Origin: Thermoplasmata archaeon
GTDB taxonomy: Archaea > Thermoplasmatota > Thermoplasmata > JAGHBH01
Direction: 5' to 3'
DNA: 6,025 nucleotides
Assembly (NCBI GenBank): GCA_030673205.1
Contig: DAOVJP010000092.1
Location: 1 to 6,025, forward strand
Below the pieces are notes generated by a model, which searched no databases, was not told where the DNA came from, and saw nothing but the letters and a program-made list of their open reading frames with translations. Below, in pieces: positions 1 through 3,700 of this stretch (position 1 is its first letter; each line of letters starts with the position of its first letter). The translations under genes were made by a program, and so were the position numbers.

Positions 1-732
1 ATAGTCGGTAACAATGCGTCAAACAACAACGATTATGGCATCTGGCTCTGGTACTCTAGTAGCAACAATCTCATCGACAATGTGATGATGGCCGATGGCA
101 TCGTCATTGATGGGTATGAACTTGCCCACTGGAACACACACACGATAGACACGACAAACACAGTGAATGGCAAACCGGTCTATTACTGGAAGAACCAGAC
201 TGGTGGAACCGTACCTACTGGTGCAGGCCAGGTTATCCTGGCGAACTGCACAGGTGTGATTGTCGAGAACCAGAACATCGGCGACTGCTCAATAGGGATA
301 CAGATCAGTTTTTCCAGCAACTGTGACGTCGCCAATAACACTGCATCAAACAACAATGATTATGGCATCTACTTATTTGGCTCTAGTGACAACACCATCA
401 AAAACAACACCATCACAAACAACGATGAGGGCATCAAGGTATACTACTACTCTGATAACAACACCATCGCCAATAACACCGTCACAAACAACCTTTATGG
501 TATCCTCCTCAGCTCTGTCATCAACAATCGTATCACTCACAACACCGTCACAAACAACCGTCATGGCATTCGGCTCTTCAACTCTAAAAACAACCTTATC
601 ACACACAACAATGCATCAAACAACAACGATGAGGGTATCTACGTCTATTTCCACTCTAGTGACAACACCATCTACCATAACAACTTCATCGCCAACAATG
701 GTGGTGGGATACAAGCCTACGACGACGACGCC
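1..732 (+). repeat. Beta-helix rung array 1 (partial at the 5' end)
   Basis: This is the first visible array. The GI-type turn falls at 37, 97, 295, 364, 430, 499, 565 and 634; after 295 the spacing is a regular 69, 66, 69, 66, 69 bases. Typical rung text is SDNNTIANNTVTNN followed by two residues and GI. The array ends with a capping rung (NTIYHNNFIANNGGGIQAY) that leads into hinge 1. The same capping wording, IYHNN or FYHN, precedes hinges 2 to 5, so this cap is a reused module. The regular spacing is broken between 97 and 295 by the insertion listed separately. The array continues upstream of the window. Confidence 0.9.
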
Positions 733-3700
733 AACACCTGGAACCTCTCCTATCCCAGCGGCGGCAACTACTGGAGTGATTGGACCACACCCGACGTGAA
801 CGCAGACGGCTTCGTAGACACCCCATACCCATTCATAACCGGAGGAACGAACCAAGACAACTGGCCCCACACCACACCCAACGGCTGGAACAACCCACAC
901 CCAGAACAATACGTATTGAACGTGGATCAAGGCCTATGGTACGAAACAATACAGAGTGCGGTGGATGCCGCCACCCCCGATGACACCATCTGGGCCTCCG
1001 CACGCACCTACAACGAGAACGTGATAGTGGACAAGAGCCTCACCCTAGAAGGAGAGGACATGACAACCACCATTATCGACGGCGGGGGCGCGGGGGATGT
1101 GGTGTATATCAACGCAGATTGGGTGAACATGACCGGGTTCACCGTGACCAAGAGTGGGAGCAATTTTGATGATGCGGGGATCGAACTGAACGATGTCCAG
1201 AACTGCCGTATTGAGAACAACAACGCCAACAACAACGCCTTCGGTATCTACCTCTATGCCTCCAACAACAACACCATCACACACAACAACGCCAACAACA
1301 ACGCTTGGTACGGCATCTACCTCACATCCTCCAACAACAACACCATCGCCAACAACACAATCAGCAACAACCCCCTATATGGCTTCTTCATCTATGCCTC
1401 CAACAACAACACCATCACACACAACAACGCCAACAACAACACATACGGCATCTACCTCCATACTGCCTGCAACAACACCATCACACACAACGCCGTCAAC
1501 AACAACACTTGGGATGGCATCTGGCTCGAATCCTCCAGCGAGAACACCATTGCCAACAACACCTCCAACAACAACGACTACGGCATCGGCCTCAGCAGTG
1601 CCTCTAACAGCAACACCGTCTACCACAACAACATCATCAACAACACCAACCAAGCATATGATAGCGGCACCAACACCTGGAACCTCCCCTACCCAAGCGG
1701 CGGCAACTACTGGAGCGACTGGACCATACCCGATGTGAACGCAGACGGCTTCGTAGACACCCCATACCCATTCATAGCAGGCGGAGCCACCCAGGACATG
1801 TGGCCCCACACCGAACCCTATGGCTGGCTAGACGAGCACCCAAATCAGAACGTGCTGAACGTAGACCTGGGACTCTGGTGGCCAACAATACAGGGGACGA
1901 TAGACAACGCCAGCGCAGGACACACCATCTGGGTCTCCACAGGAACATACGACGAGAACGTAGTGATGGACAAGGTGCTGACCCTCCAAGGAGAGGATAG
2001 GGATGTGACGATCATTGATGGCGGGGGCGTGGGGAGCGTTGTGTATATCAGCGCAGATTGGGTGAACATGACCGGGTTCACGGTGCGGGATAGTGGCCCA
2101 GTTGGTTTCCCACACGTGAATGCCGGCATTGAGCTAGATGGTGTTCAATATTGTAATATAAGTGATAACAAGGCTATGTCAAGCGATATGGGCATCTGGC
2201 TCAGCAACTCTGAGAACAACATCATCACTAATAACCTCGTTACTGGGAACTACTATGGCATTATACTTGATTATTCCAGAGGTAGCACCATTGTGGACAA
2301 TCGCGTCATTTTTAACGATTGGAATAGCATCTCGCTCAGTTATTCCAACGACTCTCTCGTTGCTAACAACATTGCTGGCAATACTCTGATGGGTGTTACC
2401 GGCACTGGAATCTCGGTTTCTTATTCTAATAATGTTACTATTACCAGCAACGATGCGAACAACAATACTGGGTCCGGCATCTCACTTTGGGCTTCTCACA
2501 ACAACACCATACGTGACAACACTGCAAATAACAACAACAATGGCATTCGTCTTCGGAATAGCATGAATAACACCATAGAGAATAACACTGCAAATAACAA
2601 CGACAATGGAATAATATTATACACATCTCACAACAACAACGTTACCAATAACAACGTGAACATGAACATTGATAGCGGCATTTTTATCATATTCTCTAGT
2701 CAAATCAATCTAATTGACGGCAACGAAATCCACAGCAACGGAAATGGGGTCTACTTCAGAGATTCCAACAGCAACAATACTATATCTAACAATAGTATAA
2801 GCATGAGTACCAGCTATGGCTTTTACTCTGATTTCAGTGCTTCTTTCAATAACAGCATTTACCACAATAACATAATATCAAACGCTATTCAGGCGTATAG
2901 TGTAGGAAACAACACCTGGAACCTCCCCTACCCAAGCGGCGGCAACTACTGGAGCGACTGGACCATACCCGATGTGAACGCAGACGGCTTCGTAGACACC
3001 CCATACCCAAACATAGCAGGTGGAGCCAACCAAGACATGTGGCCCCACACCGTACCCAACGGATGGAACAACCCACACCCAGAACAATACGTGCTGAACA
3101 CAGACCAGGGCCTATGGTACGAAACAATACAAAGCGCCGTGAACACCGCCACCCCCGATGACATCATCTGGGCCTCCGCACGCACCTACAACGAGAACGT
3201 GGTGGTGGACAAAAGCCTCACACTAGAAGGAGAGGATATGGCAACTACCATCATCGACGGTGGTGGCGTGGGGAACGTGGTGAACATCTCCGCTGATATG
3301 GTCAACCTCATAGGGTTCACCATACAGAACGGAGGAGGAGGAACGACCGATTCCGGCGTACTGTTCTATGAGGCCAGCAACAGCAGTATGCTGGGTTGCC
3401 TGGTGCGAGACCAGTGCGATGGCGTATACCTCCTGCGCTCCCGAGACATCACATTATTCAACAACAATGTATCTGGAAGTTTAGTGTATGGGTTCTATAT
3501 CCACTATTCGAACTGGACCAAGCTGGAGCACAATGACCTATGGTCCAATGGCCAGAGCATTCTGGCGCACTATTCCAACAACAATGTCATACACAACACC
3601 TCTGCCGTGGGGAATGGATTTGGTATCACCCTCTGGCACGCAAACGACAACATTGTAAGGGATAATGTGGAGATGAATACCACAGTGGGGGTCATGTTGG

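Noticed and set aside
88..93. Two adjacent ATG codons as a possible start of the protein
   Set aside because: Frame +1 is open and already in rung pattern upstream of them. They lie in mid-helix, with no ribosome-binding site or signal peptide following.
323..799. Thr/Ser/Pro-rich open frame in +2 (TTPSQTT-like), with similar ones at 1193-1738 and 4646-5002
   Set aside because: These are frame-shifted readings of the AAC-ACC-ATC rung codons. Their Thr/Pro repeats mirror the Asn-rich repeat of frame +1 and carry no independent domain.
733..900. Hinge as a true dockerin domain
   Set aside because: Only one loop per hinge is present, the position-12 acidic residue is Tyr, and the paired second loop and helices of dockerins are missing.
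1201..1671. CRISPR-like regular repeat array
   Set aside because: The 66-69-bp periodicity is in frame, the units abut without unique spacers, and the repeat translates as beta-helix rungs.
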